A DNA stretch of 64,000 nucleotides from the NCBI GenBank assembly GCA_022457155.1, contig JAJGOT010000131.1, positions 1,332,001-1,396,000 of the forward strand, read 5' to 3'. Each line of letters starts with the position of its first letter. The stretch's first letter is position 1. This stretch comes from Cladopsammia gracilis. Lineage: Eukaryota; Cnidaria; Anthozoa; Scleractinia; Dendrophylliidae. The notes under the pieces are model-generated. The model searched no databases and was not told the origin of the DNA. It worked only from the letters and a program-made list of their open reading frames with translations. Shown here piece after piece: positions 6,433-14,907 of this stretch. Made by a program: the position numbers and the translations under genes.

Positions 6433-7194
6433 ATGATTCAGAATAGAGTATTAGTTTTTAAAAGTCTTGATGCTAAAAAACAAAATCCATCAAATAAACC
6501 AGGTAATTTTACTCTAAAATTTACTCCTGAATTGAAATTGGATCCAAACACTACTCATTATTTAGCATTAGACCATCTTTCTATGACTGCTAGTTGGCAT
6601 AATATTAGACCCGAGTATCAAAACAATGAATTGAAAATATCAAAAGATAAAGGTAAAACTTATATAACAATTGTATTTCCATCAGGTATTTATGATTATC
6701 AAGATATAAATACTCTTATTCAAAAAAGAATAGGTAAAATTGTAAATACAGAAAATTATGGTATTAATATACTTTTTGATCTTACAACATATAAAGTATT
6801 TATTGCACTTGATGAAAATTATTACATTGATTTTTCCAATAGTGGTAATTTTGGTAAATTATTAGGATTTGAAAAGAAAGTTTTAAATAAAAGTGCATAT
6901 GGAAAGAATTTTCCTAATATTAGTAATGATATTGATAATTTATATATTAGAACTAGTTTATTATCTGATAGTATTATCTCAGGAAAACGATCAAATGTAT
7001 TATACACATTTTCAACTAATACAAAAACAAGATCATTACCATTTGAAATTCAACCTATAAATTACTTATGGAATAGAATGAATAGAAATGAAATTTTTGA
7101 AGTGAAATTTTATATTACAGATGACCAAGATAGAGAAGTTGATTTGAATGATATTGATATAAGTTTAACTGTTGTTATTGGTGAAAGAAAATAA
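6433..7194 (+). CDS. Penton-like minor capsid protein (single jelly roll)
   Basis: A 253-aa beta-rich protein that starts 13 bp after the protease stop, behind a TATATAA leader. Features expected of Polinton/adintovirus penton proteins are visible: an N-terminal strand followed by S-N-K-P-G-N-F, a G-I-Y-D-Y-Q-D-I-N segment near residue 84, L-L-G-F at about 143-146, and a final strand ending L-T-V-V-I-G-E-R-K. The length fits the single-jelly-roll pentons that occupy capsid vertices. It sits between the protease and the other capsid genes, the usual structural cluster. The assignment is by pattern and context. Confidence 0.72.
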   Translation: MIQNRVLVFKSLDAKKQNPSNKPGNFTLKFTPELKLDPNTTHYLALDHLSMTASWHNIRPEYQNNELKISKDKGKTYITIVFPSGIYDYQDINTLIQKRIGKIVNTENYGINILFDLTTYKVFIALDENYYIDFSNSGNFGKLLGFEKKVLNKSAYGKNFPNISNDIDNLYIRTSLLSDSIISGKRSNVLYTFSTNTKTRSLPFEIQPINYLWNRMNRNEIFEVKFYITDDQDREVDLNDIDISLTVVIGERK

Positions 7195-7222
7195 ATAATA
7201 TTATAATGTATAAAATAAAAAA

Positions 7223-7660
7223 ATGGAAAGACGAATAAGAAATTATGATACTGGTGAAGATTATTATACAGATACAGAGACAAAAGGTGGTGGTGTTTTT
7301 GATGTATTGAGTAATATTGGAGCTAAACTTACTGGAAAAACTGCATCTAAACTTGCTTCAAAAGCAGCAGAGAAATTAGTAGAAAAAGGTTCTGAAAAGA
7401 TTGGTGAGAAAACTGGTCAATTAATTGGTGAAACGATTTATGATAAATTTAAACCTAAACCTAAATCATCAAAAAAGAAAGAGAAGAAACTTGAAATTGA
7501 AACTATACCAGAAGATCTTATTCCTGAAATTCAAGATTATGTAATACCACAAAAAGAAAATCCACCGAAAGAAGATAAAGGTGAAAAAATTGTTAAACTT
7601 TTACAAAAAAATAATGATAAATATTCTTATGTCAAAGATGTTTATAAAGATCTTCTTTAA
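7223..7660 (+). CDS. Amphipathic minor virion protein
   Basis: A 145-aa protein. After a charged start it has a G-G-G-V-F-D-V-L sequence and a long Ala/Lys/Gly amphipathic helix (about residues 28-75), then a basic K-K-K-E-K-K segment and an acidic/Pro-rich linker. Adintovirus structural clusters commonly include such short membrane-active or core proteins, loosely comparable to adenovirus pVI or pX. It lies between penton and major capsid. I do not recognise a catalytic domain; the role is inferred from composition and position. Confidence 0.55.
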   Translation: MERRIRNYDTGEDYYTDTETKGGGVFDVLSNIGAKLTGKTASKLASKAAEKLVEKGSEKIGEKTGQLIGETIYDKFKPKPKSSKKKEKKLEIETIPEDLIPEIQDYVIPQKENPPKEDKGEKIVKLLQKNNDKYSYVKDVYKDLL

Positions 7661-7689
7661 AAAAATTTTTTATATAATCTTAAAATAAA

Positions 7690-8991
7690 ATGAATGGAAA
7701 TTTTAGAAGCCCGAATTTAGTAAAGAGATATGAATATACTTATTATGATTTGGAAACACCATTGAATGCTAATGTTCCAAATAATGTTAATCAAGTAAAG
7801 GATAATTATAGATTCACAGTTGATAATTCATCAGAAGCTAATCCAATTGATTGGTATAATGCTTATTTAGAAGTTAAGTTTAAACTTGTAACTCTTGCTG
7901 ATAGTACAGCTGGAATAACAGCAGGAACTGGTGCTGATACAACTTATTGTACAACAACTAATGGACATACTTTCATTAATGAACTCCAAGTTGAATGTAA
8001 TGGAATAACTGTATATAATAATACAAGAGCTAATGAAACATCAAATGTTTTATCTCTTTTAAAATATACCAAAAGTTATGCGGATACAGTTGGGAAAGAT
8101 CAATTTTTCTATATAGACTCATCTACAGGAACTGCACTACCAGTCGCAGGTGCTTTATATAATGAAGGTTATGCTGAACGGAAAAAATTAACAGATGCTG
8201 CAAGTGAAACTGTTTTTTCTATTCCTCTGAATTTATACAGTTATTTTGCAGCTTTCAAAAATAATCTTCATCCTAATATCAAAATGAATATTTTATTAAA
8301 ACTAGAAGATGATGCTAATATTATTTTTAGACATGCTAATGCTCCAAATTCAAAAGTCATTATCACTAATTTACGATTATGGTGTCCGAAAATTATTTTT
8401 AATGGAGAAGGAATGAAGTTGTATCTTGAAAATTATTTAAAACCAAAAAAGTGGACTTACTTGAGAGAACATAGTGAAATATTACAAACAACATCAACTC
8501 AGAGCTACTTTCGTATAACTACAGGAATTAGAAGACCAAGACATGTTTTTATTTGGGTGGTTCCTACAGCAAGTTATGGATCTCAAACAGGAAATATCTT
8601 TACTTTTAAAACATTTTCTATTGGTACAGGTGGTCGTAATTTTACTAGAGTACAATTAGAAGTAAACAATAGTATATACTATCCTCAATTAGAATTGACA
8701 TCAAAAGAAGAAACAAGACTTTATAGAACATTAATGTCATATTCTTCAGCTTATAATGATTTACTAAGTGGACCAATAATTGATAGAACAAATTTCAAAA
8801 ATATTTTTGGGATTTTATATTTTGATCTTAGAAATCAAGATGAAGATGTTAAAGATGGTGTTGTTTCACTAACTTTTAGATATGAGATAGATGGTGCTCC
8901 AGGTAGTAATTATACAATAAATGCTTTGGTTTTACATGAAAAAGAAATTGAATTATACACTTCATCTGGAAAAATGCTTATAAAAGCATAA
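7690..8991 (+). CDS. mcp: Double-jelly-roll major capsid protein (hexon-like)
   Basis: A 433-aa protein of the length typical of adintovirus/Polinton hexon-like capsids. It begins with a short basic arm, then two beta-sandwich regions joined near the middle. Visible features include W-Y-N-A-Y-L-E-V-K at about residue 55, F-I-N-E-L-Q-V-E-C-N-G near 96, the S-I-P-L-N-L-Y-S-Y-F-A segment near 177, and I-F-G-I-L-Y-F-D-L-R near the C-terminus. The leader TATATAATCTTAAAATAAA precedes ATG 7690. It is the last gene of its plus-strand block and converges on the coiled-coil gene across a hairpin (9014-9043). Confidence 0.85.
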   Translation: MNGNFRSPNLVKRYEYTYYDLETPLNANVPNNVNQVKDNYRFTVDNSSEANPIDWYNAYLEVKFKLVTLADSTAGITAGTGADTTYCTTTNGHTFINELQVECNGITVYNNTRANETSNVLSLLKYTKSYADTVGKDQFFYIDSSTGTALPVAGALYNEGYAERKKLTDAASETVFSIPLNLYSYFAAFKNNLHPNIKMNILLKLEDDANIIFRHANAPNSKVIITNLRLWCPKIIFNGEGMKLYLENYLKPKKWTYLREHSEILQTTSTQSYFRITTGIRRPRHVFIWVVPTASYGSQTGNIFTFKTFSIGTGGRNFTRVQLEVNNSIYYPQLELTSKEETRLYRTLMSYSSAYNDLLSGPIIDRTNFKNIFGILYFDLRNQDEDVKDGVVSLTFRYEIDGAPGSNYTINALVLHEKEIELYTSSGKMLIKA

Positions 8992-9013
8992 AAAGTTATA
9001 TAATCTTTTTTTT

Positions 9014-9043
9014 GATTTTAATACTAATTGAAGTATTAAAATC
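9014..9043. terminator. 12-bp hairpin at second convergent junction
   Basis: GATTTTAATACT (9014-9025) and AGTATTAAAATC (9032-9043) are perfect complements around a six-base loop. The 3' arm touches the stop codon of the minus-strand gene. The core is shared with the hairpin at 3267-3293, so both convergent gene pairs of the element carry the same type of palindrome. Confidence 0.55.
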
Positions 9044-10266
9044 TAAGATTTTATCCATTTATTATACATTTTTTCATGTAATTTTTTATCAATAGCTTCT
9101 ATTCTTAATAATTCATCATTAATTTGTGAAATATCATTTCTTATAACTGGTGAATTATTTCCAGCAGCTATTGAGCCAATTAATACTTTTAATCTATCTG
9201 TTAATTCTTTTGGTTCTTTATAATAAGTAATACTTGATCCGACCATTTTAGATTTTCCTGATGATTTATGAGGTGGCATATTACTTAACGTATTTAAATC
9301 ATTAAAGATTTTTACAGCATTCATTGAATATTTTGTTTTAGGATTGTATCTTTTTGTTAATAGGCTTATAAGAGATTTATCAGCATCTGCTTCATAGATT
9401 AATTTATCATCACGATAAGCATTCAGTTTTAAATTTTTCATTAAGTTTGGTAAATCAATCATTAATCCACCATATTGATTATTTTGAATTTTATAAGCAT
9501 TTCTTTTTGGTTGTTTATATCTTCTTTTTCCTAAACCTTTACCTTTTATTCCACGACTTATTTCAATTCCTATCAATCTTTCTTTAAAAGTATTTAAAAG
9601 ATTAAAATCTTTTATTCTTTCCAAAGTTTCAGGTTTAGGATTTTTTGCTTTAGCTTCAGCTTTTTTAATACCTTTTTCATCTGTTGTAATATCAGCTATA
9701 CCGGATGTGACTTTTAATTCTTTAATTACTTCATTAATATCATTAATATGTTTACTAATATCTTCAACATCTTTATAAGATGATGGTAATTCATAACCAT
9801 ATTTATCCAATATATCAATTGATTCTTTATTATTTAAAAATTTATCTAAATTATATTTTTCTATTATTGATTTTGGTTTTTCTGGTATTTTTGGTTTTTT
9901 TGGTGTTTTATCTTCATCATCTGGCATTTCAGTATCTAATAATGATTTTGATGTAGAAGGTTTATCTTCTAATTCTATAAGATTTTTTCCAGTAGCTAAT
10001 GTTAATTGATTTAAACCACTAGTAATAGCTAATTGATTTTCTTTCAACTGTTCAATCATTTTATCCTGTTTTTCATCTGTCTTCTTCTGTTGTTCAACAA
10101 TAGTTTCTTTTAATGGTTCTCTTAATGTTTTAAAATATTCACTCATAACAACATCACGGATTTTACCTTGATCTTTCACTTCATTTTTAGCTGCAGTAAC
10201 AGCTTTAGCTATTTTATATCCTTTATATTCTGATTCTGCATACTTTTTGACATTTTCTAAATTCAT
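9043..10266 (-). CDS. Coiled-coil element protein of unknown role
   Basis: A 407-aa protein with ATG at 10266 and TAG at 9043-9045. The first about 100 residues are strongly helical and likely coiled coil (Lys/Glu/Gln-rich). A Pro/Lys-rich linker follows (about 110-145), then a second helical part, a basic G-K-G-L-G-K-R-R stretch, and a conserved-looking module beginning G-G-L-M-I-D-L-P-N-L and including D-A-D-K-S-L-I-S-L-L-T-K-R and P-P-H-K-S-S-G-K. I recall similar proteins in cnidarian Polinton-like elements but know no function. It is the only gene of this block on the minus strand, between capsid and ATPase, so a virion or assembly role is likely. Confidence 0.65.
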   Translation of the reverse strand: MNLENVKKYAESEYKGYKIAKAVTAAKNEVKDQGKIRDVVMSEYFKTLREPLKETIVEQQKKTDEKQDKMIEQLKENQLAITSGLNQLTLATGKNLIELEDKPSTSKSLLDTEMPDDEDKTPKKPKIPEKPKSIIEKYNLDKFLNNKESIDILDKYGYELPSSYKDVEDISKHINDINEVIKELKVTSGIADITTDEKGIKKAEAKAKNPKPETLERIKDFNLLNTFKERLIGIEISRGIKGKGLGKRRYKQPKRNAYKIQNNQYGGLMIDLPNLMKNLKLNAYRDDKLIYEADADKSLISLLTKRYNPKTKYSMNAVKIFNDLNTLSNMPPHKSSGKSKMVGSSITYYKEPKELTDRLKVLIGSIAAGNNSPVIRNDISQINDELLRIEAIDKKLHEKMYNKWIKS

Positions 10267-10347
10267 TTTTATTATAAGATTATATAATTATTTGTAAAAA
10301 TAACATTTAATTTTATTTCAATTATCTAGCATTATAATAAAAAAAGT
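10267..10347. promoter_or_regulatory. Divergent promoter region before ATPase and coiled-coil genes
   Basis: The 81 bp between divergent ATGs are almost pure AT. The minus side has TATATAATCTTATAATAAAA before its start; the plus side has ATTATAATAAAAAAAGT. Confidence 0.4.
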
Positions 10348-10974
10348 ATGAAAATCCCAAATTACGATTCGAATCAAAAAATAAAGTCTAAAAAACTATG
10401 TGATTTCTTAGATGAAGATTATAGAATGCTTATTGCTGGTCAAACCCGTTGTGGAAAAACAAATACTCTAATGCATATGATAAGATCTCCATTAGTTTAC
10501 TATGATAAAATTTATTATTATGGTCCTAACCATAATCAAGAAAAATTACAAGATCTTAAAAAAATAATGTCTAGAATTAGTGAAAAAGTTGGATACACTG
10601 TTTTAGAATTTCCAGAAGATATAATGGAAACAACAGAATATCCAGAAGATAATAGAAAAATTGTTGTATTTGACGATCTTGTTAATGCTACAGATTCAAT
10701 ACAGAAAAAAATAGCAAATCATTATACTGATGGAAGACATCATGGAATTAGTCCAGTGTATTTAAGTCAGAGTTATTATGATGTACCCTCAAAATTAAGA
10801 TTAAATTGTTCTCATATGATATTATATCCACCTGTGAGTAAAAATCATTTGAATCTTATTGCAAAAGAAAATTTGATTGATCCAAATCTTTTTAATAAAC
10901 TTAGACCTTATGAATTCTTGTTTTTAGACAAAGAACAAAAATCAGTTACTAAGAATTTTGATGAAAAAATATAA
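10348..10974 (+). CDS. FtsK/HerA-type genome-packaging ATPase
   Basis: A 208-aa protein, the short form usual for Polinton and adintovirus packaging ATPases. Walker A is visible as A-G-Q-T-R-C-G-K-T-N at about residues 31-40, and Walker B as K-I-V-V-F-D-D-L at about 108-115. A downstream D-G-R-H-H-G-I-S-P-V-Y-L-S-Q-S motif is the sensor-type segment of this A32-like family. It pumps element DNA into the capsid in relatives. Its 3' end is followed by the fibre gene after 13 bp. Confidence 0.88.
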   Translation: MKIPNYDSNQKIKSKKLCDFLDEDYRMLIAGQTRCGKTNTLMHMIRSPLVYYDKIYYYGPNHNQEKLQDLKKIMSRISEKVGYTVLEFPEDIMETTEYPEDNRKIVVFDDLVNATDSIQKKIANHYTDGRHHGISPVYLSQSYYDVPSKLRLNCSHMILYPPVSKNHLNLIAKENLIDPNLFNKLRPYEFLFLDKEQKSVTKNFDEKI

Positions 10975-10987
10975 TTATAAAATAAAA

Positions 10988-12892
10988 ATGGGAATATTCA
11001 ATAATATCAATCAATACACTAATATTGATATCAACGAATATATTAGACAGATTAGTCAAGAAATACATGCAAGCACAGGAATTAAATTAGATGGTGATAA
11101 TAATTACGATATTGAACAAAAACGATTAGTAAATCTTAGTGAAGGTATTAATTCTTCTGATGCTATAACTAAACATCAATTTGAAATTGGATTAGAATCA
11201 AAACCTAATCCTACTGAAGTTATTCTTGTTAATGGAGCAAATCATATGACTGGTCATCTTGATTTAGGTGGAAATAAAATCGTTCGTCCTGGAGGAATTG
11301 AAATGAATCGAAAATTAATTACAAATATGGATACAGATGAGAATGATGATTTATCAGCTGTAAATATGATTACTTTGAAGAAATATCATCCTAATGTACC
11401 TGCACATACTCATGAAGTTACTAAAAATATAGATTTGAAAGAACTTTTTAATGTTATACAAAGTAAGCAACAAAGTTTTGGTTATTTAACACAAAATTAT
11501 AACAATGTAATTTCTTATAATGATGCAAAGAATATTTTCTTATCACGTAAAGAAGTCTCTCCAATGGAAAATGATATTGATATCAATAATAATCGAATAT
11601 ATAATCTATCAAAATTACCTACATTTGACCATGAAGTACCGAATAAAGAATATGTTGATCAACAAGATAATAACTTAAACAATATGATAAGTGAATTAAA
11701 CACAAGAAAATTAAGCAATCCTTCTGGGAAAGATCTTATAATGCAAAGTCAAAAAATTAGGGGATTGTTAACAGATGAAAATGATCCAAATTCAGCAAGC
11801 AATGTTCAATATGTTAAAACAAAAACCAGTGAAAATACTACAAAAATAACTAAATTAGAACAAGATTATAAAGATTATGTTAATAAATCTCATATCTCTT
11901 CTACTTTTTACCAAAAAGACCAATTTAGATATTTAATGGAAAATGTTAATGAAAGTAGCAGTGAATATGGAATTACAGTATTTGGAATAAATGATTTTTC
12001 GGGGAGTCCTCATTTATTCAATAAAAAAGCATATGATTTTAAAATAAATAAAAGTTCAAGTGATAATAAATACTCAGGAAGACTTAGTTTTAATTTATAT
12101 AAAATTCCTGAAGGAGAATATACTATTTGTATTGAATTTTTTCCACTTTCTATGACAAATGTGAGTGTTGATGTTGTAAGTACAAGTTTAAATATTAATC
12201 AACAATCTACAAAAAAGTTTTCTAATTATACAAGATCAATTATTCATTTACATAAATGGAAGATTTCCCCACCTGAGTATATTTATGTTGACATGAAATG
12301 TGATGGAATTTCATCTTCTCCTAATCAAGGACAAGGATATTTCATTATTTATGGTGTTAAAAATTACGTAGCAGACGTTGAATCAAGTGTTTATGATTCA
12401 CCATTCAATTTTGAAAATAAGAAAATGGAGATGCAGACGGATATTGTTATGAATAATCATGATATTAGTATTAAAAATCCAACAAAAGATGATCAACCTG
12501 TTAGTTTAGCTTTTTTAAAATCGTTGAAACAATATTTTGTCATTACAGGTTATCATTCTAGTACTAATGGATTATATGTAAAATTCGATTATGGAACAAA
12601 TTCAATCGCTTTTCCATTTGATTGCACTTTAGAAACATTAAACTCTTTCGTTCTTAGCAGAGTAATTACAAACTCTGTTCGTTTTAATATAAAAATAAAA
12701 ATAATTGGTCAACCAGATAGAATTTTAATTTCTGATGATAATGTTGAACAAACTTTTACAAATATTAATCTACTATATAGAAAAAATGCAAGATTTAGCG
12801 TTGAAATAGTAAAAAAAAATCCTACTGGTCTAGCTGATTATCCAAATATACCTATTTCATTTACTTTTACATTCAGTAAAAGTTTATTATAA
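10988..12892 (+). CDS. Fibre-like virion attachment protein
   Basis: The start is placed at ATG 10988, behind ATTATAAAATAAAA; an in-frame ATG at 10958 lies inside the ATPase gene and would add ten residues. The 634-aa protein has repeated fibre-type segments of the form L-G-G-N-K-I, N-N-N-R-I-Y-N-L and S-Q-K-I-R-G-L followed by D-x-x-x-x-x-N-x-x-Y-V (about residues 95-300), as in phage tail fibres and trimeric spikes, and a short heptad region. Two beta-rich domains then follow (about 310-480 and 520-634), likely receptor-binding or trimerising heads. A host-attachment role is inferred from architecture. Confidence 0.7.
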   Translation: MGIFNNINQYTNIDINEYIRQISQEIHASTGIKLDGDNNYDIEQKRLVNLSEGINSSDAITKHQFEIGLESKPNPTEVILVNGANHMTGHLDLGGNKIVRPGGIEMNRKLITNMDTDENDDLSAVNMITLKKYHPNVPAHTHEVTKNIDLKELFNVIQSKQQSFGYLTQNYNNVISYNDAKNIFLSRKEVSPMENDIDINNNRIYNLSKLPTFDHEVPNKEYVDQQDNNLNNMISELNTRKLSNPSGKDLIMQSQKIRGLLTDENDPNSASNVQYVKTKTSENTTKITKLEQDYKDYVNKSHISSTFYQKDQFRYLMENVNESSSEYGITVFGINDFSGSPHLFNKKAYDFKINKSSSDNKYSGRLSFNLYKIPEGEYTICIEFFPLSMTNVSVDVVSTSLNINQQSTKKFSNYTRSIIHLHKWKISPPEYIYVDMKCDGISSSPNQGQGYFIIYGVKNYVADVESSVYDSPFNFENKKMEMQTDIVMNNHDISIKNPTKDDQPVSLAFLKSLKQYFVITGYHSSTNGLYVKFDYGTNSIAFPFDCTLETLNSFVLSRVITNSVRFNIKIKIIGQPDRILISDDNVEQTFTNINLLYRKNARFSVEIVKKNPTGLADYPNIPISFTFTFSKSLL

Positions 12893-12906
12893 ACATTATA
12901 AATAAA

Positions 12907-13428
12907 ATGTCAATCACAAGAATAAAATCATTAAGAAATAAAAAAGAACAAAAAGATATATTTGAATTCAATCATATTGCTTCAACTTTAAATCCTGAGA
13001 AAATCCAACAATTAAAGGATTTATACTCTTTTTATCATAAAAAAACATGGATATATAAAAACAGTCAAAGTAAATATAAAAAAATAAATTATATTATGAA
13101 TATTTCGTCTGTGTTACTAGCTTCAGTTGGTGTAATCACAGGTGGAATAACCTTAAACCCTATTATTTTAAGTGTTTTAACTGGAGCTGGAATAATAATA
13201 AAAACATATCATGAAATGAAAAATTACAAAGGTAAATTAGATATGGTTAAATTTGGATTTACAACTTATGAAAAAGTGTTGACTAATTTACGAACAGCAA
13301 TGAGAGGTGGTGAATTCGATTATCAGAAATTTATATCTGATATGAAACTTTTAGATCAAGAAATGATAGAATTAACACCTACTTCATCGAAGATTGAAAA
13401 GAAATACATTAAAAAGTTTAAGACGTAA
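12907..13428 (+). CDS. Two-helix membrane protein of the element
   Basis: A 173-aa protein with a charged N-terminal half and a hairpin of two hydrophobic segments (about residues 61-79 and 84-98, Ile/Val/Gly/Leu-rich with G-V-I-T-G-G-I-T between), followed by a helical charged tail with L-R-T-A-M-R-G-G-E-F-D. Similar proteins occur beside the fibre gene in related cnidarian elements as I recall; no activity is known. It starts 14 bp after the fibre stop and is the last recognisable gene of the element. Confidence 0.6.
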   Translation: MSITRIKSLRNKKEQKDIFEFNHIASTLNPEKIQQLKDLYSFYHKKTWIYKNSQSKYKKINYIMNISSVLLASVGVITGGITLNPIILSVLTGAGIIIKTYHEMKNYKGKLDMVKFGFTTYEKVLTNLRTAMRGGEFDYQKFISDMKLLDQEMIELTPTSSKIEKKYIKKFKT

Positions 13429-13995
13429 GAAATTAAATAAATCCAGGCTTGTTTGTAAATCACGCTGTTATTTTAATTACATCCTTTCAAAAACAAAGCA
13501 GGTGTTAAACCAAGCATAAATTCTATTTATCATGCAAATCACAAAGTCACAGTCTCACACATTTCGTATAAATTACAAAGTCAGACAGAATATAATTCTC
13601 TTCCGAAAATGAAAAGATTCAAAGATCTAAAGAATTTTTTTTTTACAAATCATTTACGTCTTCTTCACTCGACCAACTCATTGAAAGGATGAATACTATT
13701 TCAAAAGCAATAGAATATGAAGAAACCTTACCTTATTGAAGGATTTACACGGCGGCATAATACAAGAATCAACCATCTATTCATCTATCCATATAACTTG
13801 ATAGTTCACTGGATAAAGCATTACACAGGTATCACAAAGTCATGGATTCGAATCCCGTTCAAGCCTGAATTTTATTCAGGTAGCTTTTTTTCAACCGTGA
13901 GGAACACAAATCTCTCTCGTATTTACAAGAAGATTCAACTGAAATTCAGGTAATTAAATATTAAGAAACCATACAGTCTATAGTCATGTGATTAC
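13429..13995. other. AT-rich right flank with tRNA/SINE-like fragment
   Basis: No convincing gene. Around 13,800-13,890 a tRNA-like A-box (TAGTTCACTGGATAAAGC) and B-box (GGATTCGAATCCC) are spaced as in a SINE head, followed by a CCTGAATTTTATTCAGG hairpin. The element's right terminus and host junction should fall here or just beyond, but I see no inverted repeat to fix it. Confidence 0.4.
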
Positions 13996-13997
13996 TA

Positions 13998-14127
13998 TTA
14001 ACCAATCAAAATTGACACATTTTTCATACACATTTGTGTGCTTCATGTGTGTATTTCATACACATTTGTGTAACACATTTGTGTAACACATTTGTGTACG
14101 GAAAATGTGTCAATTTTGATTGGTTAA
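13998..14127. mobile_element. 130-bp MITE with TTAA ends
   Basis: TTAACCAATCAAAATTGACA at the left and its complement at the right form perfect 26-bp terminal inverted repeats beginning and ending in TTAA, as in piggyBac-type insertions. Inside are three to four copies of the near-palindrome ACACATTTGTGT. Confidence 0.6.
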
Positions 14128-14141
14128 TAAAAGCCCCATTC

Positions 14142-14854
14142 AGTAGTTAGGAAAATACATTCTCTAGAGCACCTCCCAAGGTACTATTTCCACATATTTT
14201 TATAATAATTCCCGATATCCAATTTTTTAAAAATTCCCAAAGTATATTTTTCTATCATTTTCTTGCGAATCCCGCGAGCGAGCCCGAAGGGCGAGCGAGC
14301 TCATACCTTTTTGAAATTTAAAGCAATTCAAGAATTTATTATATTTTCTGTAATTTTTTTAAGTTATTGAATTTTTTTCAATTTCTTCGATTACTTCGTT
14401 TTCTTTTATTTCAATTTAAAAAAACCTTTATTCCCCGTTTAATTTTTAGACTAAACACAATAAGGATATTAAATAGATTTTATACAGAAATAAATTTTAA
14501 GTATTAAGTAAAACCGTTTATTTAAGAATATGTTTTATTAGACTTTTTTTTGATTCTCTTAAATAAATAGAAAAACAACGATATAAACAAGAGTTACCGT
14601 ATAAATTTTAATTATTTCCCTTTAAAAAAACTTTTTTTTCCATTAGAAATATGCCAATAATACAAAAAATTACAGTAATTTATTAGGTCTTGATTTCCCT
14701 TTAAAATCAAAAAGCTATGACAGGGATTCGCAAGAAAATGATAGGAAAATGTACTTTGGGGATTTTTAAAAAAATGGATATCGGGAATTATTATAAAAAT
14801 ATGTGGAAAAAGTACCTTGGGAGGTGCTCTAGAGAATGTATTTTCCTAACTACT
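14142..14854. mobile_element. 713-bp non-autonomous DNA transposon with about 130-bp TIRs
   Basis: AGTAGTTAGGAAAATACATT at 14142 is repeated as its complement ending at 14854, and the match continues with few differences for about 130 bp on each side (to GCGAATCCC / GGGATTCGC). The interior is AT-rich and has no ORF; a GC-rich GAGCGAGCCCGAAGGGC segment lies near 14,277. A three-base TCA may be the target duplication. Confidence 0.7.
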
Positions 14855-14907
14855 CAGTATTTTGATTCCATCTGAGATCGTGTATGAAAAAGTGAGAGGG
14901 ACATAGC

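Larger units (their letters stand above)
1..13440. mobile_element. Endogenous adintovirus / Polinton (Maverick) element, left end outside window
   Basis: The block has far lower GC than the rest of the window, is densely packed with intron-free genes on both strands, and carries the Polinton/adintovirus gene set: polymerase B C-terminus, DDE integrase with chromodomain, adenain-like protease, double-jelly-roll capsid, penton, packaging ATPase, VP1-like PLA2 and a fibre-like protein. Every virion gene recognised here is uninterrupted, which suggests a young or still active copy. I could not find the right terminal inverted repeat or target duplication; the right limit is set just after the last gene (13,428). 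The left limit lies beyond base 1. Known biology: these elements replicate with protein-primed polymerase B and are thought to form virions. Confidence 0.9.

Noticed and set aside
10958..10987. Upstream in-frame ATGs for the fibre gene
   Set aside because: They lie inside the ATPase coding end and lack the leader motif; ATG 10,988 has it.
13717..13953. 78-codon ORF right of the viral element
   Set aside because: It lies over a tRNA/SINE-like fragment, and its composition and product show no gene-like features.
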